Positions 11,446 to 22,375 of a stretch of 64,000 bases of DNA are shown in pieces. The number at the start of each line of letters is the position of its first letter. Position 1 is the first letter of the stretch. Source of the DNA: Spinellus fusiger (lineage: Eukaryota; Mucoromycota; Mucoromycetes; Mucorales; Phycomycetaceae); the NCBI GenBank assembly GCA_025094145.1, contig JALLLS010000091.1, positions 62,001 to 126,000 of the forward strand. Reading direction: 5' to 3'. The notes under the pieces are model-generated. The model was not told where the DNA came from. It worked only from the letters and a program-made list of their open reading frames with translations, and made no database searches. A program made the position numbers and the translations under genes.

Positions 11446-12126
11446 TTAGGCAATGTAGGAAATCTCACACGTATCGAGTAAAGTGTCGAAATGCCGTAGT
11501 GTGTCTTGTTCCGAAATAGGGTCTTGTTCCGAGACAGCGACTTGTTCCAATCCCTGTGCCTGGTTGTCATGACCACTCTCCTCGACCTTTTCTTTTTCCA
11601 TCGGCTCCTCTCCAACACTTCTCTTTCTCTTTCTCTCCAATGGCAGTTCCAGTAAGGATGCATGTGTATTGACGGTATGCAGTCTCTCGTAACAAGGGTG
11701 CTGCCGTACTAGATTGGCATAGTATTGCTGAAGAACAACGCCTGAGCTTGACAGACGCCAATCAATCAAAGAAAGAAACTCCAGCTCCAATGCGTTCAGT
11801 TCCTGTGTAGACACTCCGCCTACTTTCGCATAGTGTGAATTAGTACAGTAGGAATCACACAGTGCTTTGGAGGACACCATGACAGCCGTAATAAGAAACC
11901 GATGTACGGTCAGAGAGGAGATGGTAAAGTGAGGGTGGGTGTCGCACATACGGTCAATATAGATGAGGAGGATCAACAGACAGGACTTCTCTACAGAGGT
12001 GTACTTGACAATACGGCACAGGTAGTCACTGAGAGTGATGTTGGGAGAGGTGCGTGAGTGGAAGCGGGTGAGGGTGTTGGGTGTCAGTGGAATGAGGTCG
12101 TTGTGGGCTATAAGACGGTTCAGCAT
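11446..12126 (-). CDS. Pho80-like cyclin (Pho80/PCL family)
   Basis: Single exon, 226 aa. It matches Pho80-type cyclins along the cyclin box: LTRFHSRTSPNITLSDYLCR, YIDRMCDTHPHF, LTVHRFLITAVMVSSKALCD, and the diagnostic HYAKVGGVSTQELNALE. Such cyclins activate Pho85-type CDKs in phosphate, glycogen and cell-cycle control. The C-terminus after about residue 150 is Lys/Glu/Gln-rich and contains a short SEQDPISEQD repeat. No intron is needed. Confidence 0.9.
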   Translation of the reverse strand: MLNRLIAHNDLIPLTPNTLTRFHSRTSPNITLSDYLCRIVKYTSVEKSCLLILLIYIDRMCDTHPHFTISSLTVHRFLITAVMVSSKALCDSYCTNSHYAKVGGVSTQELNALELEFLSLIDWRLSSSGVVLQQYYANLVRQHPCYERLHTVNTHASLLELPLERKRKRSVGEEPMEKEKVEESGHDNQAQGLEQVAVSEQDPISEQDTLRHFDTLLDTCEISYIA

Positions 12127-12666
12127 ATCCGCTTTTTTTTTTTTAAATCATGATTTGATATTAAGAAAAGGTTACTATCAATGGATATTGTATTATTATT
12201 ATAGTATAATGAGTTAGCGTAGCGCCATTACCTAGCATATGAGTAAGGTAATTGATATCCACCGCATAGTAGTATTCAGGGACTTTGAGCAGCGGCGACG
12301 TTTGGGCCATGAAGGAAAGGAACAAGTAAGCTACATTGTCCTTTCAGTGCTTGGTCTTTACATACCAAGCCACTCGTTCTGTACGTCATGTAGCGGGAGT
12401 CCAAATCCATTCCGTTCCATTTGGCCTTACTCTCAACTCCCTACTCTATGAAAAATGGACTTTCTATAGACTGTCTATTTTATGCACAGGATAGAATCCC
12501 TGTCCTGCAAGAGAGGTGTGGTTTTGGGTTGTTTATGAAGATTATCACAATTATTCTTATGCTAGAGAAAAAAAAGAGGGATGAAATGCTAACGTTGGGT
12601 GGGGGGGTTTTTTTTTGTGTGTATATGTGTGTGTGTGTGTGTATGGACTAGGGATGTTTTCAATAT
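12127..12666. other. Intergenic between cyclin and beta-tubulin 1
   Basis: No convincing coding region. A GT microsatellite lies near 12618-12643. The stretch 12205-12560 has more complex sequence than the neighbouring spacers, but I could match it to nothing. Confidence 0.4.
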
Positions 12667-14266
12667 TTACTCTTCCATGTGTGTTTCTTCGTCTTCGTCT
12701 TCGTCTTCTTCAATGTACTCTTCATCATACTCCTCATCAGCAGTAGCCTCTTGGTATTGCTGGTACTCAGACACCAAGTCATTCATATTGGATTCTGCCT
12801 CTGTCAATTCCATCTCATCCATACCCTCTGAAGTATACCAATGCAAAAACGCCTTGCGTCTGAACATGAGAGTAAACTGTTCATGGACACGCTTGAACAA
12901 TTCTTGGATGGCAGTGCTGTTACCAATAAAGGTGCCTGACATCTTCAAACCAACAGGAGGGATATCACACAGAGAGGATTTGACGCTGTTGGGAATCCAT
13001 TCCACAAAGTAAGAAGAGTTCTTCTGCTGCACAGCCAACATCTGGTTCTCTACTTCTTTGGTAGACAGACGACCACGGAAGATGGTGGCCACTGTCAAGT
13101 AGCGACCATGGCGAGGATCAGAGGCAGCCATCATGTTACGGGCATCGAACATTTGTGCTGTGAGTTCAGGAACACTGAGGTTACGGTATTGTTGAGACCC
13201 AAATGCAGTCAAAGGAGCTGTACCCACCATAAAGAAGTGAAGACGAGGGAAGGGGACCATGTTGACACACAACTTGCGCAAGTCAGAGTTCAGTTGACCA
13301 GGGAAGCGTAGACTGGTAGACACACCCGACATGACAGCAGACACCAACTGGTTGAGATCGCCATAGTCAGGGTTGGACAGTTTGAGAGTACGGAAGCAGA
13401 TATCGTACAAGGCCTCGTTATCAATGCAAAAGGTGGCATCACAGTTCTCGACCAATTGGTGGACAGACAAGACAGCATTGTAGGGCTCAACAACAGTGTC
13501 AGATACCTTGGGAGAAGGTACCACAGAGTAGGTGCTGAGGATTCTGTCAGGGTATTCTTCACGGATCTTGGACAGCAAGAGAGAGCCAAGACCAGAGCCA
13601 GTACCACCACCCAAGGAGTGGCAGAGTTGGAATCCTTGGAGGCAGTCGGTGTTCTCGGCTTCTTTACGGACAACATCCATGATTGATTCTAACAATTCGG
13701 CACCTTCTGTGTAGAAACCTCTGGCCCATGAGTTACCAGCACCCGACTGAGCATTGATAAAGTTATCAGGACGGAAGATCTTTCCATAGGGACTGGCACG
13801 AATAGCATCCATGGTAGCCGGTTCCAGATCAACCAAGATAGCCCTAAGAAACAGAAAGATATGAGTTTGTTTATTATAAAGAGTTGTTGTTGTTGTTGTT
13901 GTTGCTGTTGTTGTTGTTGTTGTTGCTGTTTTCTTTCCAACTTACCTGGGGACATATTTGCCAGCATTTCCCTCATTGTAGAATACATTGACACGTTCTA
14001 GCTGAAGGTGGTTGTCGCCGCAGTAGTGGCCATCGGCATCAATGCCGTGCTCTTGAGAGATGGTCTCCCAGAACTTCTGACCAATCTAAGAGAGTTCAGT
14101 ATATATATTCCGAGAAGCAATCTGTACTTGGTTACCACACTGGCCTATTAGGAAGAACAGTCAGCATGAGCACTCTACATTATAAACAAGAGAGGATCTT
14201 TTTTTTTCTTTTTCTTTTTCTTTCTTCTTTTTACTTACCAGCTTGAAGATGAATGATTTCTCTCAT
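12667..14266 (-). CDS. TUB2: Beta-tubulin, copy 1
   Basis: Four exons: 14266-14239, 14144-14128 (17-nt microexon encoding GQCGNQ), 14085-13946, 13843-12667; 453 aa. It starts with MREI, the beta-tubulin autoregulation tetrapeptide. The GTP-binding loop GGGTGSG, QSGAGN, and the C-terminal [12 protein letters not shown] and acidic tail are all present. It polymerises with alpha-tubulin into microtubules. Some positions differ from typical fungal beta-tubulins (for example the helix-7 region [17 protein letters not shown]). A (TTG)n-rich intron precedes the last exon. It is one member of a tandem duplication with the gene at 18442-20005. Confidence 0.97.
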
Positions 14267-14412
14267 AACAACTGCACACATATACACACATAGATTGGGT
14301 CAGGAAAAAACTTCAAGTCATACAAGACGACTTACAAGAGATGATAGATGAGAAAAGGAGAGAGAAAAAGGAGAAAGAAAAAGAGAAGAAAGAGGACTTA
14401 TAGTCAACAGTC

Positions 14413-14774
14413 TGTCTACGTCACCTACCCACATCTACCCACATCTATCCACACACACACACACACTACGGCTGTCCACACCCACACACTACAGCTGTCA
14501 CAACACGTGTGGCTCTTGTGGGTAAGAATAGAGGCTAAAGGTAGAAAATGGAAAAAAAAAAAAAAAAAAGACATGCCAGGTCCGCCTGTGTATGCCACAT
14601 CTGCTACGAGTCAAGTGTATTCCGTTCTTGCAGTCTGGACCTTCTCCCTCTCTCTTTTTCTTTTTTAATTGGACAGTCGTAGTGTGTGTGTGTGTGTGTG
14701 TGTGGTGTGGATAGATGTGGATAGATGTGAGTAGATGTAGGTGTGGATGGAGATGGAGATGGGTGACGTAGACA
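14413..14774. repeat. Inverted-repeat (hairpin) element upstream of tubulin 1
   Basis: The left arm (14413-14477) starts TGTCTACGTCACC; the right arm (14671-14774) ends GGTGACGTAGACA. Inside each arm are matching CA/GT tracts and the ACTACGGCTGTCC / GGACAGTCGTAGT pair. The spacer between arms is about 190 bp. No target-site dupl​ication is obvious. A second copy is at 20152-20462. Confidence 0.8.
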
Positions 14775-15826
14775 ATATATGATTCTCATAACTCTTTCTG
14801 ATACTACCCCAGAGACATCCTTCAAAATGTTAACATCTCCCACTAACACAAACAAACTCACTATGACTACTATTGTCCCCACCTTAACCATGCTTGAACT
14901 GCCGAGAAGAGCCTAGTTTATCACCCCAAGAAAACATCTCGAGTATCCGTCACCATCACCTCAAAAGACTTCCTCTTTGCTTGTCCCTCTGAATAGTGTC
15001 AGAGTACAACAGACCACTCGTTGATGTTTGAGGTGCCCCCCTATCTGATGACACAATGTACGATGACCAAGTTATTCATAAAGATCATTCCAGAGACATT
15101 TGTTATTGTCTTTGGGTAAGAAAGATCCATGCACGTTAAACACATTCCCCTTGATTGCTCTTCTGCTGTGTTTGCAAAAGAAAGACAGATACTCATAAGC
15201 CAATGTCAATGGCCTCTTCTTCACTCTTCTACTCTGTACTGGCTACTGGCCTCCACCAGTGGGTTGTATCTGCCAGAAAGGTACAGGAGATCGTTGTTAA
15301 CGGATGTGACTACTTCTACTAAGGCTCTGGGTGTGTCTGCCTCACTTGCCTAACCCAACCCCAGCAAAGGTCCTTCATACTCTGACCCCACTTCACTGAA
15401 TCCCCTTCTTTTCTTACCCATCCTTATTTCTACTCACTCACACCACTTATCCCATTCTGCCTGGGGACATCAACTACACTCAACATAGACAGGCAGACAT
15501 GGCAGCCTTGGTGTGGGCTCAACCATCTCACTATATCCAGGACCAATGGATGAACATTAGAACATCCGAGGGCAAAAGATCACTCCTCTCTTCTCAATGG
15601 GGCTCAATCTTCCCTTTGTGCCCCTCTACCATAACAACACACTGTCTCTATAGACATTCTCTTTGGGATGATATCAGGGCTCCATCTCCTATCTCCATTT
15701 TCCTCCTTTTCTCTTTATTCCTAGCAAGACCACTGTTTCATGGATATGTCTTAAGAGTACTATCCATGGCTAAAGACTTCTTTTCTCATATTCAATCCCA
15801 GATAAGACAGTTTATGCAGCACTATA

Positions 15827-16150
15827 GACTCTCTACCAGCCATATACAACTTGTTCAGCAGAGCCAGAAGCTGCTAGTGTAGCTGCTATATGTATTCTCA
15901 GGAGTGTCCAAGTTACTTTGAGTATCTCTCGTTGGATTTAGAATCGTCACAAAATGACAATCATCTATGGGGTGTTCTGTTTTCCTTGGTGTCTTTATGG
16001 CCTTTTGGATGTCTATTATTAACTTGTTAACTTTCATCTCTCTTCATTCTTCATCATTTGAGGCTTTATATTCTTCTATCTTAATGTTTCTCCTTTATCT
16101 ATATTCTTTTCTTCTTCAAACAATAGCATAGGGTGGCTAACATGACCAAT
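15827..16150 (-). repeat. Dispersed repeat, copy D
   Basis: On the minus strand this stretch is very similar to 50010-50370, including a 60-aa open frame (KLIIDIQKAIKTPRKTEHPI and downstream) that is nearly the same in both copies. The family has further copies at about 43.4-44.2 kb and 62.7-63.3 kb. Confidence 0.8.
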
Positions 16151-16571
16151 ATGCGAATAGCAATTCACACCCAAAAATAAAAATAAAAATAAAAATACTT
16201 TGAGCTGTAGAATCAGTCCAGGGTTCTTACATATATTTAATTTTTATAAGAGCCTGATGAGGAGCCTATAGTAAGTTCTTCAGGTGCCAATCCTACTAGA
16301 ATAATGACAATCAAGACATATGTAGATAACACAGGTTAGAGATCAGAACAATTGACTGTTTTGCAAGATCTGGTCCACAACATCAATACCATTGTCTCTC
16401 ACATGTATGTATTCTCCAAGTATATCTTGATCTATTTACTCAAAAGTGAAGATTTATATGCTTTTAATAATTATATAACCAATGATTTCTTTCTGTGAGG
16501 TGCTATTTTCGCTTTTTAATAAGTAAATCAGAGAGGGTAGTGCTTCCGGCAAAACAAGACTCACACTCAAG

Positions 16572-16823
16572 GTGCGTCAAATAAGAGAGAAGATCAACCC
16601 TCTGAAGAATGACTACTGTCAATATGCATCATACACTCCAATCAAAATAGCCAATGCTCAACAAATCTTCATTTATGAAAGCACAAAGACACAACTACCC
16701 TACATTGATACTATTGCGTCTCAATTTGAGAATCGTCTCAGAATGTTCTTCAGTATCATCTTGCAACAAAGAAGAAGAGATTGCCACATTGACCCATATA
16801 ACGAAAACCAAGAATTATTATAA
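16572..16823 (+). pseudogene. Possible fragment of a repeat-encoded protein
   Basis: An 83-aa open frame (start MRQIREKINPLKNDYCQY, with QFENRLRMFF further on). It has no neighbouring exons, lies in repeat debris, and reminds me of proteins encoded by high-copy repeats in Mucorales. That resemblance is from general impression only. It may be chance. Confidence 0.25.
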
Positions 16824-18441
16824 AGAAGCCATTGCAAACATTATCAGATGAAATGTGTTGGATGTATACACACACATTAAACTCGATATCTTGACAAAAA
16901 AAGGGCCATTAGCTAAGTACAAGACCTGTTATTCTGCTATCATCTCAACTATATATTTTCTAAAATAAATAAATAAATAAATAAAAACCCTATTTATCAT
17001 GATGTTAAAGTCAATCCAACCAAGTACATGTACTTATTTTCTAAGCTGGCCCAACTATGCAAAGAGAATGGAAACAAATCTTTCAGTTGATTACCACTTT
17101 GTAAAAGTTTCATTTCTCTGTCATATTACAATAGATACCAAGATACTCAACCACCACATCTCAGAAAGACAAGAGCTATGTGAGCGAATAGTTTGATCTT
17201 TGGGGCTATATCAATTTTAAATTAAAGGTGTTCAAACCAAAGTTGTACAAAAGACAAGACATTGAAGCTTTGTAATCATGATCTTTCTGCTGTATTGAAC
17301 TTGAGACATAGTCTGCTGTTTCTAAAGGAAAATAACGCATACCCAGAGTGTTTGTGTGTTTGTGGGTGTGTGTGTGTGTGTGTATGTGGATATAACAAAA
17401 GAAAGAACGACACAAAGGATACACTAGGAGCCAAGAAAAGGTCCAAGCCTTCTTGTTTATCCTTCTCTCCAGTGATCACTAGAGCTTTGGTTGACTCACT
17501 GACGGAAACCCATGCTACAAGTAAACTATCTAAAGAATAATGAAATATGTCTTATTGTATTCTGACTTTGACGCCAAGTCCCATGAATAAATAGCTATCT
17601 AGAAAGATTTGTTTCTCTGTACATACATTTTATATTTACTTGAATAAGAAACAGTACAGTATTCTATACTCATGCAGAATCAATGATCCTTTGTTGATAA
17701 TAATTATTTCATTCAGAATAAAACACTTTATTGTTTATGTATATTTATTATAAGTACTAGTGCTGAAGGGTTATTTATATTAAAAAAAACATACACAATG
17801 AGTTCTTATGATCTACTTGTTAAAGTATTACCTTTTCCTTGTAGTATTGATGAATCAATAATTATAATTACATTTATACAGATCATAAGGACATAAAACT
17901 TATAAAGTAAATGATGTGTGTGTGTGTGTGTGTCTTCATTATCTTGTAGTTTAATTAGATTTATCATTGTATTATCAGGGAGATCAATGAATTTGAAATA
18001 GTATACAGTGATAACTAGTATATATTTTTATATAGTGGGTGTATCAGATAAATTATGAAAGAATGGGTATAGTGTCTGTTCTATAGCTACTATTTATTGA
18101 ATTGCAATAACAATAACATGTGTTTGTGAGATATAGTTTAGTGCATTAGTGGCTACAGGTAAAACCCATATACTTTTATGACTGGAGTGTCAAGGTCATA
18201 AAGTACTTGTGTTGGATTTTATGCCTACACTCTGGTTTAGAAATAGTAGAATAACTGCTTACAATTCATTACATATTAATATAGCTTGAAATGTTAATCA
18301 AAATGCCATGTGTCGAAATATCAATACCCTAAATAAAATGGAGCAGCATGTCTTTACAAAAAGAAAAGAAAAGAAAAGGTTAGAGTGTGTCCCTCTGGAT
18401 CGACTCTTCCTTTGGTGTTTCCGTTTCTCTCTCATTTCAAC

Positions 18442-20005
18442 TTAATCTTCATTACTGCCCTCTTCTACAGCAAACTCCTGGTACTCCTGGTACTCAGACA
18501 CCAATTCATCCATATTGGATTCTGCCTCAGTGAACTCCATCTCATCCATTAGCCCTACAGTATACTGATGCATAAACGGCCTGCGTCTGAACATGAGCAT
18601 AAACTGTTCTTGGACACGCTTGAACAGCCTATGGATAACAGTGCTGTTACCAATCAAGGTACTCGATCTCTTCAAACCCAGAGGGGGAATATTACAGAAA
18701 GAAATCTTGACATTGTTAGGAGACCATTCCATAAACTGAGAAGCGTTCTTTTGCTGTACAGCCAATACTTGGGTTTCTACTTCTTTGGTAGACAAATGAC
18801 CACGGAAAATGGTAGCAGCTCTCAAGTAACGACCATAGCAAGGATCTACAGCAACCATCATGTTACGGGCGTCGAACATTTGTGCTGTGAGTTCAGGAAC
18901 ACTGAGGTCACGGTGTTGCTCAGACCCAAATGCAGTCAAAGGAGCTGTACCCACCATAAAGAAGTGAAGACGAGGGAAGGGGACCATGTTGACACACAAC
19001 CTGCGCAGATCAGAGTTCAATTGACCAGGGAAGCGTAGACTGGTAGACACATCCGACATAACATTAGATGCTAATTGATTAAGATCACCATAATTGGGAT
19101 TGGATAGTTTGAGAGTATGGAGGCAGATATCGTACAAGGCCTCGTTATCAATGCAAAAGGTGGCATCACAGTTCTCGACCAATTGATGAAAAGACAAGAT
19201 ACTATTAAAGGGCTCAACAACAGTGTCAGATACCTTGGGAGAAGGTACCACAGAGTAGGTGCTGAGGATTGTGTCGGGATAGTCTTCACGGATCTGGGAC
19301 AGCAACAAAGTACCAAGACCAGAGCCAGTACCACCACCCAAGGAGTGGCAGAGTTGGAATCCTTGGAGGCAGTCGGTGTTCTCGGCTTCTTTACGGACAA
19401 CATCCATGATTGATTCTAACAATTCGGCACCTTCTGTGTAATGGCCTTTAGCCCATGAGTTACCAGCACCCGACTGAGCATTGATAAAGTTATCAGGACG
19501 GAAGATCTTTCCATAGGGACTGGCACGAATAGCATCCATGGTAGCCGGTTCCAGATCAACCAAGATAGCCCTAAGAAACAGAAAGATATGAGTTTGTTTA
19601 TTATAAAGAGTTTTTGTTGTTGTTGTTGCTGTTGCTGTTGTTGTTGTTGTTGCTGTTGTTGTTGTTGTTTTCTTTCCAACTTACCTGGGGACATATTTGC
19701 CAGCATTTCCCTCATTGTAGAATACATTGACACGTTCTAGCTGAAGGTGGTTGTCGCCGCAGTAGTGGCCATCGGCATCAATGCCGTGCTCTTGAGAGAT
19801 GGTCTCCCAGAACTTCTGACCAATCTAAGAGAGTTCAGTATATATATTCCGAGAAGCAATCTGTACTTGGTTACCACACTGGCCTATTAGGAAGAACAGT
19901 CAGCATGAGCACTCTACATTATAAACAAGAGAGGATCTTTTTTTTTCTTTTTCTTTTTCTTTCTTCTTTTTACTTACCAGCTTGAAGATGAATGATTTCT
20001 CTCAT
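18442..20005 (-). CDS. Beta-tubulin, copy 2 (divergent paralogue)
   Basis: Same exon plan as copy 1: 20005-19978, 19883-19867 (17-nt microexon), 19824-19685, 19570-18442; 437 aa. The N-terminal third is almost identical to copy 1, including MREI and GGGTGSG. The C-terminal half has many changes, several at usually invariant positions: [11 protein letters not shown] for [11 protein letters not shown], and [14 protein letters not shown] for [14 protein letters not shown]. The acidic tail is shorter. The frame is intact, so it may be a specialised isotype or a gene starting to decay. Confidence 0.95.
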
Positions 20006-20151
20006 AACAACTGCACACATATACACACATAGATTGGGTCAGGAAAAAACTTCAAGTCATACAAGACGACTTACAAGAGATGATAGATGAGAAAAGGAGA
20101 GAGAAAAAGGAGAAAGAAAAAGAGAAGAAAGAGGACTTATAGTCAACAGTC

Positions 20152-20462
20152 TGTCTACGTCACCTACCCACATCTACCCACATCTATCCACACACACACA
20201 CACACACACTACGGCTGTCCACACCCACACACTACAGCTGTCACAACACGTGTGGCTCTTGTGGGTAAGAATAGAGGCTAAAGGTAGAAAATGGAAAAAA
20301 AAAAAAAGACATGCCAGGTCCGCCTGTGTATGCCACATCTGCTACGAGTCAAGTGTATTCCGTTCTTGCAGTCTGGACCTTCTCCCTCTCTCTTTTTCTT
20401 TTTTAATTGGACAGTCGTAGTGTGTGTGTGTGTGTGGTGTGTGTGGGTAGGTGACGTAGACA
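20152..20462. repeat. Inverted-repeat (hairpin) element upstream of tubulin 2
   Basis: The left arm (20152-20220) and right arm (20409-20462) share the same TGTCTACGTCACC / GGTGACGTAGACA ends as the copy at 14413-14774. The right arm here is shorter and closer to the exact reverse complement of the left arm. Confidence 0.8.
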
Positions 20463-20638
20463 CCATTGTAGGAAAGGTAGACACTGTAGGAAAGGTAGAC
20501 ACTGTAGGGTTTGGTAGATGTGTTGGCACTTGCACTGTTTTTTTTTTGTTTTTTTGTTTTTTTGTTTTTTGTGAGTGAGTGAGTGAACTGTTTGTACTGT
20601 ATTTTTTTTGACAAGCAGAAGATTGTGCCTTGTGTTTA

Positions 20639-22375
20639 TTAATAGGGCCTGTACTGATGTTGATTTCTTGACGCTTGGGACGCATGAAGGGCACCACCAC
20701 CACTTCCGCCTGCACTTGTGCCGGCTGCAGGTATTTCACCACCATAACTACGGCCTGCGCCATATGGCGGACGTTCCCTTGCTTCTCTCGAGAACCGTCT
20801 CTCATCTCCCCTTGCTTTGTCCTCTTCTTCCCTATACTCCTCTCCTTCTCTGTATTGTTGCTCGCCGAGTCCATAGTTAGGGTTATTGGCTCTCCCATAG
20901 TACCCATGGGCATTGGGCATATAAGGAGCCCTACCGTAGTAAGCAGCTGCCATATTATAATTACCATAGCCGCCACCATACACATTGTACATGTTGTTGA
21001 ACCCATAGCCTCTGCCTGCTCCTACAGGATTTCCATAGGCAGCCCCTGCATAGCGACTGTTGGGCATGTACCCCCCGCGACCTCCTCCACCCGCACTGAA
21101 ATTGGGAGCAAAGCCACCGGGTGCGTTACGCAACTGCTTTGACTTTGGCATGGCTTTTTTCACCTCAATCTGTCAATAATAACGGTGTGTGTGTATATAT
21201 ATATATATATGTATATATAGATGCGTGTATATAGATGCGTGTGTATGTGTCAGTAGCATGACATGAGGAAGAAAAAGAAGAAGAAAAAAAAGAAAGAAAA
21301 AAGGTCATTACCAATTTGCCTTTGATAGAGAGATCAGGATGACGCAAGGCCTCATCTACACCATTACTGCTTTCAAAGGTGATAAACCCAAACCCACGCG
21401 GTCTTCCAGTGTCACGATCTGTCATGAGAGTGGCATCAGTGACCTTTCCAAACTGAGTAAAGAATTCACGAAATTCCTCTTCGTCGACATCTGCCGAGAT
21501 GCCACCCACAAAGATCTTTTCTGTTTTTTCCTGCTCTTCTCTTGGAATAGCTCGTTTTGGATCAATCTACCTGTTTAGCTCTAGTTACAGGGCGTACTTA
21601 CTCTTTTTCCGTCCAAATAGTGGTCTTGGTTAACAATAGTATCGACGACATTGGTGTCTAGCATAGTCAGGAATCCAAAGCCACGCGAACGACCGGTGGC
21701 GGGGTCTCTCATTACAACACAGTCAGCGACCTCACCAAACTGGGCAAAGTATTGTCGCAAGGAGTCTAAAGAAAGACAAAGAGAGAAAGAGTGAGGTGTT
21801 GTATAATGGCTATGAGCACTAGAATAAAGAAGTATCTTCCTGCTCATGTACTTACCATCCGTCGTCTCCCAATTCAATCCACCCACAAACATTTTGCTAT
21901 TGACTCGTTAGCCATACCCTCAAACCACCAAGACGAACACGACTTACCCTTCGTCCTGGTTGGCTGCACTGGCCACAGAGGGTGTTCTGTTCTGTCCCGT
22001 TTCTTCATAAGCAGGTGATGACTGTTGACGTATCTGTCGCTGCATCATCTGCTGCACTTGGTAGGGATTGCTCATGGGAGGAAAGTTGCGGTAGGCGTTA
22101 TAAGGAAAGGAGTTGGCCTGGAAACCCCAGTTTTGCATCATGGTAGAGTACTCTTCTTCTTGTGGTGGTGGTTCTGACGCGTCTTGCTGATACTCGTGCT
22201 TCAGGGTCACGTCTGGTTTGTGTGGGTCTACAAATTCACCTTGACCCTGCACTGGCTTGGGACTGGTATTGGCATGTTCTTTGTAATCATCAGCGTAGAT
22301 ATCGGCATTCGCATAGGAATCCTCTTTGGCTCCATTATACACATTGTACAGCTCATCATCAAAATCGTCTGACAT
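20639..22375 (-). CDS. HRP1: Hrp1/Nab4-like RNA-binding protein (two RRMs)
   Basis: Five exons: 22375-21948, 21896-21856, 21765-21602, 21566-21312, 21169-20639; 472 aa. RRM1 has RNP2 MFVGGLNW and RNP1 RGFGFLTM; RRM2 has IFVGGISADV and RGFGFITF. The inter-RRM linker IDPKRAIPREEQEKTEK is the hallmark of Hrp1, the cleavage factor IB subunit that binds the polyadenylation efficiency element and shuttles with mRNA. The N-terminal about 150 aa is acidic and Gln/Pro-rich; the C-terminus is Gly/Tyr/Asn-rich. Intron 3 (21567-21601) is only 35 nt, yet it must be removed because it carries an in-frame stop and the flanking codons rebuild the conserved linker. Confidence 0.92.

Larger units (their letters stand above)
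12667..14774. repeat. Segmental duplication copy 1 (beta-tubulin plus upstream DNA)
   Basis: Homologous to 18442-20462 in the same orientation. From about 13740 to the GT tract at about 14700 the two copies are nearly identical, introns and promoter included, apart from repeat-length changes. In the last two-thirds of the coding region they differ at many codons. Confidence 0.9.
14775..18441. other. 3.7-kb intergenic region with repeat debris
   Basis: No intact gene. It contains a minus-strand copy of a dispersed repeat (about 15827-16150), (TAAA)n at 16960-16986, GT runs at 17360-17382 and 17913-17932, and a short open frame at 16572-16823 that I think is a fragment. The sequence becomes more AT-rich towards 18 kb. 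Confidence 0.6.
18442..20462. repeat. Segmental duplication copy 2 (beta-tubulin plus upstream DNA)
   Basis: Partner of 12667-14774. Similarity ends downstream of the GT tract near 20440-20462, where this copy runs into the 3' flank of the Hrp1 gene. Confidence 0.9.

Noticed and set aside
12380..12410. tRNA-like GGGAGTCCAAATCC string
   Set aside because: No acceptor stem or anticodon arm could be drawn around it; no tRNA was found in the window by eye.
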